DNA of 5,464 nucleotides from CAIKMD01 sp035277525. GTDB taxonomy: Bacteria; Pseudomonadota; Alphaproteobacteria; ATCC43930; CGMCC-115725. A program made the translations under genes and the position numbers. Each line of letters opens with the position of its first letter. The stretch's first letter is position 1. Below the pieces are notes generated by a model that made no database searches, was not told the origin of the DNA, and saw nothing but the letters and a program-made list of their open reading frames with translations. Where the stretch lies: contig DATEKH010000274.1 in the NCBI GenBank assembly GCA_035277525.1, positions 1 to 5,464 on the forward strand, written 5' to 3'. Of the stretch, positions 1-5,325 are shown piece by piece.

Positions 1-5
1 CTCAA

Positions 6-962
6 TTGGCCAATTCTTCCGCCGCGACCCAAAAGGGCGTCAGCTATGTCGTCACGGTTTACAACAAGCGCCCTTTCCTCACTCAGGTGATCGCCGGCCT
101 CGCGGCGCAGACGGGCGACTTCGCGCGGGAATTCGTTTTCGTCGACGACGGATCGAGCGACGGCTCGGCCGCGGAGCTCGCGCGCCTCACCGAGAACTGG
201 CCGTCGAAACGCATCATCACCCAGGAGAATCGCGGTTCGAGCCACGCGACCAATCGCGGCCTCGCCGAGGCGCGCTGTTCCGTCATCAAGCTGGTCGATG
301 GCGACGACGTGTTGTTGCCACACGCAACCGCGGTCTTGCTCGACGCGCTGCAATCGACGCCAGGCGCTGTTCTCGCCTATGGCCGCACGGGGCTCTATGC
401 CTCGCGCGAGGCGGCGCTCGCCAGATTGGGCGACGCGAGTCCCGCCCTTGCCGCGAGGCGCGCGATCGCCGAACCGCTGCCGAGCCTTCTGCTCGAAGGC
501 TTCTCGATCGGCCCGAGCAACAGCCTGTTCTTGGCCGAGGCGGCCCGCGCGGTCGGCGGCTGCGATGGCCGCGTCTTTACCCAGGACTATTCGCTCGTGC
601 TGCGCCTTGCCACAAGCGGCGGCTTCGTTGCGGTCGATGACGTTGTGGCACTCTGTCCCGCCGTAGCCGAAGGCCGGGTCAATGACGGCGGGCCGCAGAT
701 CCTCCACGATATCAATTTGAGCATCGCCTATTTTCTCGACGAGCATCGCCTCGCCCCTGCGCTGACGCGCAAGGCGGTGCAGCGCGCGGCGACGCGTGCC
801 TATCACTGGGCCCGGCGCCGGGAAGGAGCCGCCCTCATCTCCTATTGGGCATGGCTGAGGCTCCTGGCCGAGCTTCCTCATCCGCCGGCCGATCTCGTGC
901 GCCGCAGCTGCGCCGCCTTCACTTTGAGCCGCGCGGTGCGCCGCGGCTCGGTGCGTTCATGA
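6..962 (+). CDS. Family 2 glycosyltransferase, 5' end uncertain
   Basis: Probable GT-A fold inverting glycosyltransferase that moves a sugar from a nucleotide-sugar donor to a surface-glycan acceptor at the cytoplasmic face of the inner membrane. Numbering from the TTG at 6, the strand VSYVVTVYNKRPFL (12-25) opens the nucleotide-binding domain. DDGSSDGS is at 47-54, the metal-binding DxD-type motif VDGDD at 97-101, and TQDYSLVLR at 192-200 may carry the catalytic base (D194). About 318 residues suits a single-domain GT2. The C-terminal ~70 residues are Arg/Ala-rich with a Trp-rich stretch and no clear membrane span. The frame is open to the window edge, so the true start may lie upstream, but the GT2 core begins at about residue 12, so little is missing. 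The stop overlaps the start of the next glycosyltransferase (ATGA), which implies one operon and translational coupling. Donor and acceptor cannot be read from the sequence. Confidence 0.88.
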   Translation: MANSSAATQKGVSYVVTVYNKRPFLTQVIAGLAAQTGDFAREFVFVDDGSSDGSAAELARLTENWPSKRIITQENRGSSHATNRGLAEARCSVIKLVDGDDVLLPHATAVLLDALQSTPGAVLAYGRTGLYASREAALARLGDASPALAARRAIAEPLPSLLLEGFSIGPSNSLFLAEAARAVGGCDGRVFTQDYSLVLRLATSGGFVAVDDVVALCPAVAEGRVNDGGPQILHDINLSIAYFLDEHRLAPALTRKAVQRAATRAYHWARRREGAALISYWAWLRLLAELPHPPADLVRRSCAAFTLSRAVRRGSVRS

Positions 963-2146
963 CGCGGCCGACCGCAGCGCCCGAGCCTTTGCCCAAGCGG
1001 TGGTGGCTCTTTCGCCCCTTCGACCTTCTGGCGCGGCTCTGGCCGGTTTGGCGCAAGCCCAAGGGCGCGCTCGTCATTCGCATCGACGGGATCGGCGATA
1101 TGGTCCTGTTCCACGCCGCGTTCGCGCATTATCCGGAGGCGCTCGGCGTGCCGCTTTCCGAGATCACCGTGCTAGGCTGCGAAAGCTGGGCGAGTCTCGC
1201 GCCGCGGCTTTTCCCCGGCTGCCGGTTCCGCGCCATCGACGAGCACCGCTACGACAAGAACCCGTTCTACCGCTTCGCCGTGTCCCTTTGGGTGCGGCGC
1301 CAGGGCTTCGCGCTCGCCGCCTGCGACATCTTCATGCGCAAGCCGCTGGTGGCCGACAGCATCGTCTATGTCTCGGGTGCGCCGCGCACGGTCGTGGCAA
1401 AGCCCTATCAAAGCGCGAAGACGCAGCGCGCCTTCGACTGGTATCTCAAACGCTGCCACAAGGTGATCGATACCGGCACCTATCCGACGCACGAGATCAT
1501 CCGCCATTTCCGGTTCGTGTCGGCGCTCGCCAGCAGGCCGATCGCGCCGGCGCCGCCGCGTCTACCTTGGGTCGGGGCGCCGCAAGCGATGACGCGGCCT
1601 TATGCGGTGCTCAATTTCGGCGGCAATGAGGTAGGGCGGCGTTGGCCCTTCGAGCGCTTCCTCGCGGTCGCGCAGGTGCTTGCGGCGCGCGGGCTCGAGA
1701 TCGTGTTCACCGGCGGTGCGGCGGAGGCGGCGCAGCGCGACCGTCTAGCAATGGCAAAGTGCGCGGATTTCGTCGACCGCATCGGCACAACGAGCCTGCC
1801 GGAGCTGCTCGATCTTCTGAGCGGCGCAGCGCTCGTCCTGAGCAATGACACCGGCCCCGCGCATCTGGCGATCGGTCTTGGCGTGCCGACCGTTGTCGTC
1901 GTCGGCGGCGGGCATTTCGCCAGCTTCGTGCCCTATCCGGCCGAGGTGACGCCGCCCGGCACGCGCTTCGTCTTCCGCGAGCGCGCCTGCTTCCATTGCT
2001 TTTGGAACTGCACCGAGCCGCATGAGCAGGGCCGCGCTTTCCCCTGCATCGATGCCCTCGACACCGCCGAGGTCTTGGCGGCGATCGAGGCGGCGCTGTC
2101 GATCTCGCCCGGCAAAACAGCTTCGAATGCCGAAACGGCGAATTGA
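959..2146 (+). CDS. Family 9 glycosyltransferase (heptosyltransferase-like)
   Basis: A 395-residue GT-B fold enzyme of the ADP-heptose:LPS heptosyltransferase family, expected to extend LPS core or a related glycan in the cytoplasm. RIDGIGDMVLFHAAF (41-55) is the family's N-terminal loop, with D47 in the place of the usual catalytic Asp. GRRWPFERF (227-235) and SNDTGPAHLAIGLGVPTVVV (295-314) form the C-terminal donor-binding half; the D-T-G-P-x-H signature is intact. A cysteine set follows at C344, C347, C351 and C363. I chose ATG 959 because it overlaps the stop of the preceding GT2 as ATGA and the conserved core starts about 36 residues later. An in-frame ATG at 845 would overlap the GT2 by 118 nt and add an Arg/Ala-rich tail that looks like out-of-frame coding. 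No Shine-Dalgarno is visible before 959, which fits coupling. The sugar need not be heptose; the assignment is to family level. Confidence 0.9.
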   Translation: MTRPTAAPEPLPKRWWLFRPFDLLARLWPVWRKPKGALVIRIDGIGDMVLFHAAFAHYPEALGVPLSEITVLGCESWASLAPRLFPGCRFRAIDEHRYDKNPFYRFAVSLWVRRQGFALAACDIFMRKPLVADSIVYVSGAPRTVVAKPYQSAKTQRAFDWYLKRCHKVIDTGTYPTHEIIRHFRFVSALASRPIAPAPPRLPWVGAPQAMTRPYAVLNFGGNEVGRRWPFERFLAVAQVLAARGLEIVFTGGAAEAAQRDRLAMAKCADFVDRIGTTSLPELLDLLSGAALVLSNDTGPAHLAIGLGVPTVVVVGGGHFASFVPYPAEVTPPGTRFVFRERACFHCFWNCTEPHEQGRAFPCIDALDTAEVLAAIEAALSISPGKTASNAETAN

Positions 2147-2169
2147 CGCGGACGGCATCTTCGGCGCTA

Positions 2170-2427
2170 ATGACGGCCGTCATGTTGTTTCACCGCGCCG
2201 CGCTCTTTGGCCTCATCCTCGCAGCACTCGCCGGCTGCGCCTCGCCGCCGGTGGTGCTGAACGAATCCCCGGAGGGTTTGGTCGTCCGCTACAATCCCAA
2301 TGGGACGAGCGCCGAGGAAGCCACCGCGCTCGCGCAGAAGACATGCGACAAATACGGGCGCAAGGCGGTCTTCAAGGCAAGCGGCTTCACCGGCGACACA
2401 TTCGCGACATACTCATGCGTCAAATAG
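2170..2427 (+). CDS. Small Cys-pair lipoprotein of unknown function
   Basis: An 85-residue predicted lipoprotein. After a short start comes a hydrophobic stretch (about residues 6-19) and the lipobox L20-A-G-C23, so signal peptidase II would leave C23 as the lipidated N-terminus, with the mature ~62 residues in the periplasm or at the outer membrane. The mature part has C59 and C83, which could form a disulfide, and a Gly/Thr/Phe-rich end (GFTGDTFATYSC). I recognise only the general type, tiny lipoproteins frequent in Alphaproteobacteria; no function is assigned. The start is uncertain: TTG 2143 overlaps the stop of the glycosyltransferase, and ATG 2170 and ATG 2182 are both in frame, none with a clear Shine-Dalgarno. 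All three give the same mature protein, and 2170 is a compromise. It begins 23 nt after the GT9 gene, so it probably shares its transcript. Confidence 0.7.
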   Translation: MTAVMLFHRAALFGLILAALAGCASPPVVLNESPEGLVVRYNPNGTSAEEATALAQKTCDKYGRKAVFKASGFTGDTFATYSCVK

Positions 2428-2464
2428 CGCCTGCGGTCGGTGGGCTTGCGCAAAAGGAGCCGTG

Positions 2465-2617
2465 ATGGTGACGATCAATTTGTTCCTGGTGCCGCCGCTT
2501 GCGGCGCTCATCGGCGGCATCCTCATTCTCCTGATGCCGCGTCTGCTGAACTACATCGTCGCGATCTATCTCATCATCGTCGGCATCGCGGGTCTGTGGC
2601 CGCATATCGTCCGCTAG
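2465..2617 (+). CDS. DUF3096-like small membrane protein
   Basis: A 50-residue very hydrophobic protein, MVTINLFLVPPL... to ...WPHIVR. It has two probable membrane segments, about residues 5-23 and 28-44, joined by a short MPRLLN turn. The phrase GGILILLMPRLLNYIVAIYL is typical of the DUF3096 family, peptides of about 50 residues whose role is unknown. The start is fixed by AAAAGGAG at 2452-2459, 5 nt before the ATG, the best ribosome-binding site on this side of the window. A GTG directly before it (2462) is possible but closer to the Shine-Dalgarno. The gene lies 37 nt after the lipoprotein gene and is probably the last in this transcript. Its TAG stop overlaps the convergent rlmB stop within CTAG, so no terminator can lie between them. 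Confidence 0.85.
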   Translation: MVTINLFLVPPLAALIGGILILLMPRLLNYIVAIYLIIVGIAGLWPHIVR

Positions 2618-3435
2618 GTTTTGACCGCTCCGCCTCCTTGGGTCAGCGCATAGAGCGCCACCGCAGCCGCGTTCGAGACGTTGAGCGATGCGAGTTTTCC
2701 GCGTGTCGGCAGATGCGCCAAAAAATCGCAGTGCTCGCGCACCAACCGCCTCAGCCCCGCGCCCTCCGCGCCCAGCACGAGCGCGACCCGCTCCGGCAGG
2801 TCAAGCGTCGCGATGCTCTGCGGCGCCTCGGTGTCGAGGCCGACGCACCAGAAACCCGCCTCCTTCAAACGCTCGAGGCAGCGCACGAGGTTGGTGACGC
2901 GCAGCAGCGGCACGGCTTCGAGCGCGCCTGAGGCCGCCTTGGCGAGCGCGCCGGTGACTTGTGGCGCGCCATGCTCGGGAACGATAACCGCCAAAGCGCC
3001 GAACGCCGCAGCCGAGCGCAAAATCGCGCCGACATTGTGCGGATCGGTGACCTGGTCGAGCAGGATGAGGATATGCGGCGCGCCCGTCTCGGGAATGGCG
3101 CCGAGCAGATCCTCGAGATCGAGCGCTTCCAGCGTCTCCGTCTCGATCGCGATGCCCTGATGGACGGCGCCCGCCGGCAACAGGCTCTCGAGCGCGCGGC
3201 GATCGAGAATTTCCGGGGCGGCAGGTCCCACCGCGCGGCCTTCCTTGAGCAACGCGGTCACCGTCTCCGCGCTTTCGCTCAAGGCAACGACGCGCCGGAC
3301 GCGGCGCGCCGGATTGGCGAGCGCCGCGGCGACCGCATGGCGCCCGTAAATCCACTGGCCGGCCGAGCCTCGGGGCGCGCTCGCCGGCGCCGGCATCCGG
3401 TCGGGCCGCGCCGCGGCTCGGCGGCGTCGCGCCAT
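2614..3435 (-). CDS. rlmB: 23S rRNA (guanosine-2'-O)-methyltransferase RlmB
   Basis: A 273-residue SpoU/TrmH-family (SPOUT, trefoil-knot) methyltransferase that uses S-adenosylmethionine to 2'-O-methylate G2251 (E. coli numbering) in the P loop of 23S rRNA. After an Arg/Pro/Ala-rich N-terminal tail (1-27) comes the substrate-binding domain, starting WIYGRHAVAAAL (28-39) and ending near residue 100. The catalytic domain has motif 1, DPHNVGAILRSA (131-142, with N134 and R140), motif 2, VLGAEGAGL (220-228, with E224), and motif 3, LASLNVSNAA (248-257, with N252 and S254). The WxxGxxxV opening and length favour RlmB over TrmH or TrmL. ATG at 3435 is preceded by AGGAG (complement of 3440-3444), which overlaps the stop region of the upstream gene. 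That gene ends 7 nt away, so the two are very likely co-transcribed. The basic tail may help contact RNA; a shorter start at M14 is possible but lacks a comparable ribosome-binding site. Confidence 0.93.
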   Translation of the reverse strand: MARRRRAAARPDRMPAPASAPRGSAGQWIYGRHAVAAALANPARRVRRVVALSESAETVTALLKEGRAVGPAAPEILDRRALESLLPAGAVHQGIAIETETLEALDLEDLLGAIPETGAPHILILLDQVTDPHNVGAILRSAAAFGALAVIVPEHGAPQVTGALAKAASGALEAVPLLRVTNLVRCLERLKEAGFWCVGLDTEAPQSIATLDLPERVALVLGAEGAGLRRLVREHCDFLAHLPTRGKLASLNVSNAAAVALYALTQGGGAVKT

Positions 3436-3442
3436 CGCGCTC

Positions 3443-4003
3443 CTATCGGCCGCGTTTGGCTGGCGCCAAGGGCACGGATCCGTCGGGCGTCGGCACTTGC
3501 GCCACGTTCAAGATCATCGAGATCATGCTGTAATGGCCGCAAATGCCGATGAGGTCCATCACGCCGCGCGTGCCGAAGCGCGCTGCCACCGCGCGGAAGG
3601 TCGGCTCGCGCACCTGGTGCGCGCCGTTGAGCTCGACGCAGAAATTGTACACCGCGGCTTGCGCGGGCGAGAGTTCCTTGGGCGCCTCGCCCTTGCGGAT
3701 CGCCTCGACGATGGCGGCATCGAGCCCGGCCTGAAGACCGAGCCGCGCATGCGCATACCATTCATATTGCGCGCCCCAGAAGCGGCCGACGACCAGCGTC
3801 GCGAGCTCCTTCAGATCGTCGGGCAGCGAATTGTGAAAGCGCACATAGCCGCCGGTTGCCTCGATCGCGCGCAGCACGCCGGGGCTATGCAGCGCCGGCA
3901 CGAACGGGCCGCGCATCGCGCCGCGCGAGCTCGCGACCTTCTGTGCGAGCTCGTTCTGTTCCTCGGAGTAATCATTGGGAGAAATTTCGGGAAACCGGCT
4001 CAT
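3443..4003 (-). CDS. Carboxymuconolactone decarboxylase/AhpD-fold protein
   Basis: A 186-residue all-helical protein of the carboxymuconolactone decarboxylase (CMD) superfamily. The core helix pair is visible: FHNSLPDDLKELATLVVGRF (56-75), then the signature region with E81-W-Y-A-H85 and the helix start LDAAIVEAI (94-102). A second copy-like region follows at about 113-170 (SPAQAAVYNF, GHYSMISMILN). The only cysteines are C122 and C155, neither in a CxxC, so peroxidase-type thiol chemistry like that of AhpD is not expected. Whether it decarboxylates, isomerises or does something else is open. ATG 4003 is supported by AAGGAG (complement of 4013-4018) with a 9-nt spacer. The frame stays open upstream to 4339, but those residues are Arg/His-rich and overlap a gene on the other strand. 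It lies 7 nt upstream of rlmB; this pairing gives no obvious pathway. Its leader carries an unusual inverted repeat ending on the start codon. Confidence 0.85.
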   Translation of the reverse strand: MSRFPEISPNDYSEEQNELAQKVASSRGAMRGPFVPALHSPGVLRAIEATGGYVRFHNSLPDDLKELATLVVGRFWGAQYEWYAHARLGLQAGLDAAIVEAIRKGEAPKELSPAQAAVYNFCVELNGAHQVREPTFRAVAARFGTRGVMDLIGICGHYSMISMILNVAQVPTPDGSVPLAPAKRGR

Positions 4004-4107
4004 GGCATTTCGCTCCTTGACCCTTGCCATCGCTTCTCGACGCGACGTTCGCGCGCGCTCGGGTGCGAGTAGAGCAAATCCGCCGCGAAATGCCACTATG
4101 AAATGCC
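4003..4107. repeat. GGCATTTC repeat set with 11-bp inverted repeat in CMD-gene leader
   Basis: TGGCATTTCGC at 4003-4013 is perfectly matched in inverted orientation by GCGAAATGCCA at 4085-4095. A further GAAATGCC lies at 4100-4107, 13 bp from the copy at 4087-4094. Read in the - strand gene's mRNA, the inner arm is GCGAAATGCCA, which begins at the last G of the Shine-Dalgarno and ends on the A of the AUG. Two short hairpins fit in the 71-nt interval: CGCGA/TCGCG at 4041-4053 and CTCG/CGAG at 4058-4069. Either a start-codon-blocking RNA fold or a repeated protein-binding site could explain this; chance is not excluded. Confidence 0.5.
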
Positions 4108-4129
4108 CGTGATGGCCGCCCACGCCGCG

Positions 4130-4158
4130 TTGACAGGCTCGAACCGATCGCTTAAGGC
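4130..4158 (+). promoter_or_regulatory. Possible promoter of small lipoprotein gene
   Basis: A perfect -35 element TTGACA at 4130-4135 is followed 17 bp later by TAAGGC (4153-4158), a poor -10 with only the first two bases matching. The same AAGG (4154-4157) also makes a plausible ribosome-binding site 8 nt before the ATG at 4166, and the two readings exclude each other unless the transcript is leaderless. The call rests mainly on the exact -35 and its place in a divergent spacer. Confidence 0.3.
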
Positions 4159-4165
4159 GCAAGCG

Positions 4166-4366
4166 ATGGATCGCATCCGCACTCTTGCTTCTGTCAGCAT
4201 GATCGCCGCGCTCCTCGGCGGCTGCACCCATGTCGTTCATCTGCGCAATGCCAAGACCGGCGAGACGGCAAGCTGCGGCGGCGAGATGTTCTGGCTGACG
4301 AGCGCGGAGACCGACGAGCATTGCCTTGCCTATTTCCACAAGCAGGGCTTCGATCCGATCGATTAG
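4166..4366 (+). CDS. Tiny lipoprotein of unknown function
   Basis: A 66-residue predicted lipoprotein. MDRIRTLASVSMIAALLGGC gives a basic start, a hydrophobic core and the lipobox L17-G-G-C20, so C20 would be lipidated. The mature 47 residues read THVVHLRNAKTGETASCGG and then an acidic, aromatic part ending YFHKQGFDPID. C37 and C53 could form one disulfide. The layout (V-x-L-R-N-x-K-T-G-E-x-x-x-C-G-G, then C and a Y/F...G end) resembles a family of very small lipoproteins I know from rhizobia-type genomes; their function is unknown. ATG 4166 is preferred because AAGG lies 8 nt upstream and the signal peptide then starts with MDRIR. The in-frame ATG at 4103 would put 21 extra residues before it. 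It is transcribed away from the CMD-like gene and converges on mscL, 54 nt away. Confidence 0.75.
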   Translation: MDRIRTLASVSMIAALLGGCTHVVHLRNAKTGETASCGGEMFWLTSAETDEHCLAYFHKQGFDPID

Positions 4367-4420
4367 TGCCAGCCGGCGAAGAACCGAGGCGCGCGCCGCC
4401 GCACGAGGCGGAGGCTCGCT

Positions 4421-4837
4421 CTACCGCTTCAGCAGGTCCCGGATTTCGGTCAGCAATTTCACTTCGGCTGGCGGCTCGGGAGGCGCCGAGGGCGTGGCGG
4501 GTTCCGGCTTCTGCAACTTGTTGATCCCCTTGATTGCCAGGAACAGAACCCACGCGATGATCAGAAAGTTCAAGGTCACGGTCAGGAATTGGCCCCAGCC
4601 GAGCACCGCGCCTTGCTTCTTCGCATCCGCGTAGGAGAGGCCCGCTTGAATCTTCGCCGAGAGGGGAAAGTAGTAGTTCGAGAAGTCGAGTCCCCCCGTG
4701 ATCGCCCCAACGATCGGCATGATGAGATCGTTGACGAGCGATGTGACGATTGCACCGAATGCGGCGCCGATGATCACACCGATGGCGAGATCGACGACAT
4801 TGCCGCGCATCGCGAATTTCTTGAATTCCTCCAACAT
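4421..4837 (-). CDS. mscL: Large-conductance mechanosensitive channel MscL
   Basis: A 138-residue inner-membrane channel subunit (a pentamer in the family) that opens under membrane tension and releases solutes on hypo-osmotic shock. The N-terminal amphipathic helix MLEEFKKFAMRGN (1-13) and first membrane helix VVDLAIGVIIGAAFGAIVTS (14-33) with the pore-lining GAAFG gate are clear. The TM1 end NDLIMP (36-41) and periplasmic loop with GGLDFSNYYF (48-57) follow. The second membrane helix is at about 83-103 (QFLTVTLNFLIIAWVLFLAI) and the C-terminal bundle helix EVKLLTEIRDLLKR at 125-138, preceded by a Pro-rich linker (111-123). The length is normal for the family. ATG 4837 has GGAGGG (complement of 4844-4849) 6 nt upstream; the open frame further upstream does not resemble MscL. 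No clear promoter was seen in the leader. The gene points away from the tRNA-tuf operon. Confidence 0.96.
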   Translation of the reverse strand: MLEEFKKFAMRGNVVDLAIGVIIGAAFGAIVTSLVNDLIMPIVGAITGGLDFSNYYFPLSAKIQAGLSYADAKKQGAVLGWGQFLTVTLNFLIIAWVLFLAIKGINKLQKPEPATPSAPPEPPAEVKLLTEIRDLLKR

Positions 4838-4873
4838 GTGTGGCCCTCCAGAAGTTGGATTTCTCACGACCGA

Positions 4874-4895
4874 GCGAGCGAAGCTCGCGATTTTT
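4874..4895 (+). terminator. Hairpin with T-run between mscL and the tRNA operon
   Basis: GCGAGC (4874-4879), loop GAA, GCTCGC (4883-4888), then GA and TTTTT (4891-4895). On the + strand this has the form of a small Rho-independent terminator. There is no + strand gene directly before it; the nearest ends at 4366. It could stop transcripts that run antisense through mscL before they reach the tRNA-tuf promoter. On the - strand it would be a hairpin in the mscL leader without a T-run. The stem is only 6 bp, so the call is weak. Confidence 0.35.
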
Positions 4896-4992
4896 CCTCG
4901 GGGCGCGCCCCAAAGCGCTTCATCGCCCCGCTGCGAGCGTCGATACCATACCAGCAACAGCGTTCGTCGAGCACAGGGCATTCGGCGGTGCG

Positions 4993-5021
4993 TTGACAGC
5001 CGGGGAGCGATCACCTATCAC
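4993..5021 (+). promoter_or_regulatory. Sigma70-type promoter of tRNA-Tyr/tRNA-Gly/tuf operon
   Basis: TTGACA (4993-4998), an exact -35, is followed after 17 bp by TATCAC (5016-5021), matching four of six -10 bases. The expected start is near 5028, about 18 nt before tRNA-Tyr. The bases after the -10 (CCGCCGCGCT) are almost all G/C. In E. coli such a discriminator marks stable-RNA promoters under ppGpp control; applying that here is an inference. Position, spacing and the genes served agree. Confidence 0.72.
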
Positions 5022-5045
5022 CCGCCGCGCTGCCCCATGGCCAGC

Positions 5046-5131
<86 letters not shown>

Positions 5132-5186
5132 CCTTCGTCTCCGCGTCTGGGGGAACCGTCGAGGACCGGGACGGCGGGATCGTGAA

Positions 5187-5202
5187 GCGAGTTCCGGCTC
5201 GC
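5187..5202 (+). other. Short hairpin in tRNA-Tyr/tRNA-Gly spacer
   Basis: GCGAG (5187-5191) and CTCGC (5198-5202) enclose TTCCGG. It lies in the 80-nt spacer between the two tRNAs, 9 nt before tRNA-Gly, with no T-run after it, so it is more likely a processing or folding element of the precursor RNA than a terminator. In GC-rich DNA a 5-bp stem can also arise by chance. Confidence 0.3.
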
Positions 5203-5211
5203 GGCAATGCG

Positions 5212-5285
5212 GCGGGTGTAGCTCAATGGTAGAGCAGAAGCCTTCCAAGCTTACGACGAGGGTTCGATTCCCTTCACCCGCTCCA
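5212..5285 (+). tRNA. tRNA-Gly (anticodon UCC)
   Basis: A complete tRNA. The acceptor stem GCGGGTG (5212-5218) pairs with CACCCGC (5275-5281); discriminator T5282 and an encoded CCA (5283-5285) follow. The D stem is GCTC/GAGC (5221-5224 and 5232-5235). The anticodon loop CTTCCAA (5242-5248) carries TCC at 5244-5246, reading GGA and GGG codons. The anticodon stem GAAGC/GCTTA has a G-A mismatch at its outer pair. The T arm is GAGGG-TTCGATT-CCCTT (5258-5274), with one G-U pair. It lies 40 nt before tuf in the expected shared transcript. Confidence 0.97.
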
Positions 5286-5325
5286 GCGCGTATCGCCGAC
5301 ATAGGACCGAGACGGGGATAGCAAG

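Noticed and set aside
845..958. Longer start for the family 9 glycosyltransferase at ATG 845
   Set aside because: It overlaps the GT2 gene by 118 nt and adds an Arg/Ala/Pro-rich stretch typical of a shifted frame of GC-rich coding DNA; the ATGA coupling at 959 is better.
1707..2183. Long - strand open frames inside the family 9 glycosyltransferase (to 158 residues)
   Set aside because: Arg/Ala/Ser-rich translations without domain features, opposite a clearly real gene; expected in GC-rich DNA.
3383..3394. Palindrome GCCGGCGCCGGC
   Set aside because: Lies within the Pro/Ala-rich start of rlmB and is explained by GC-rich Ala/Pro codons.
2801..4072. Open frames of 160-200 residues overlapping rlmB and the CMD-like gene on either strand
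   Set aside because: All are Arg-rich mirror or shifted frames of genes with intact family motifs; none has its own ribosome-binding site or recognisable domain.
4004..4339. Upstream extension of the CMD-like gene to 4339 on the - strand
   Set aside because: The extra 112 residues have the composition of a shadow frame and cross the lipoprotein gene on the other strand; ATG 4003 has a proper Shine-Dalgarno.
4396..4411. CCGCC-N6-GGCGG hairpin between the tiny lipoprotein gene and mscL as a bidirectional terminator
   Set aside because: Only a 5-bp stem and no T-run on either strand; too weak to call.
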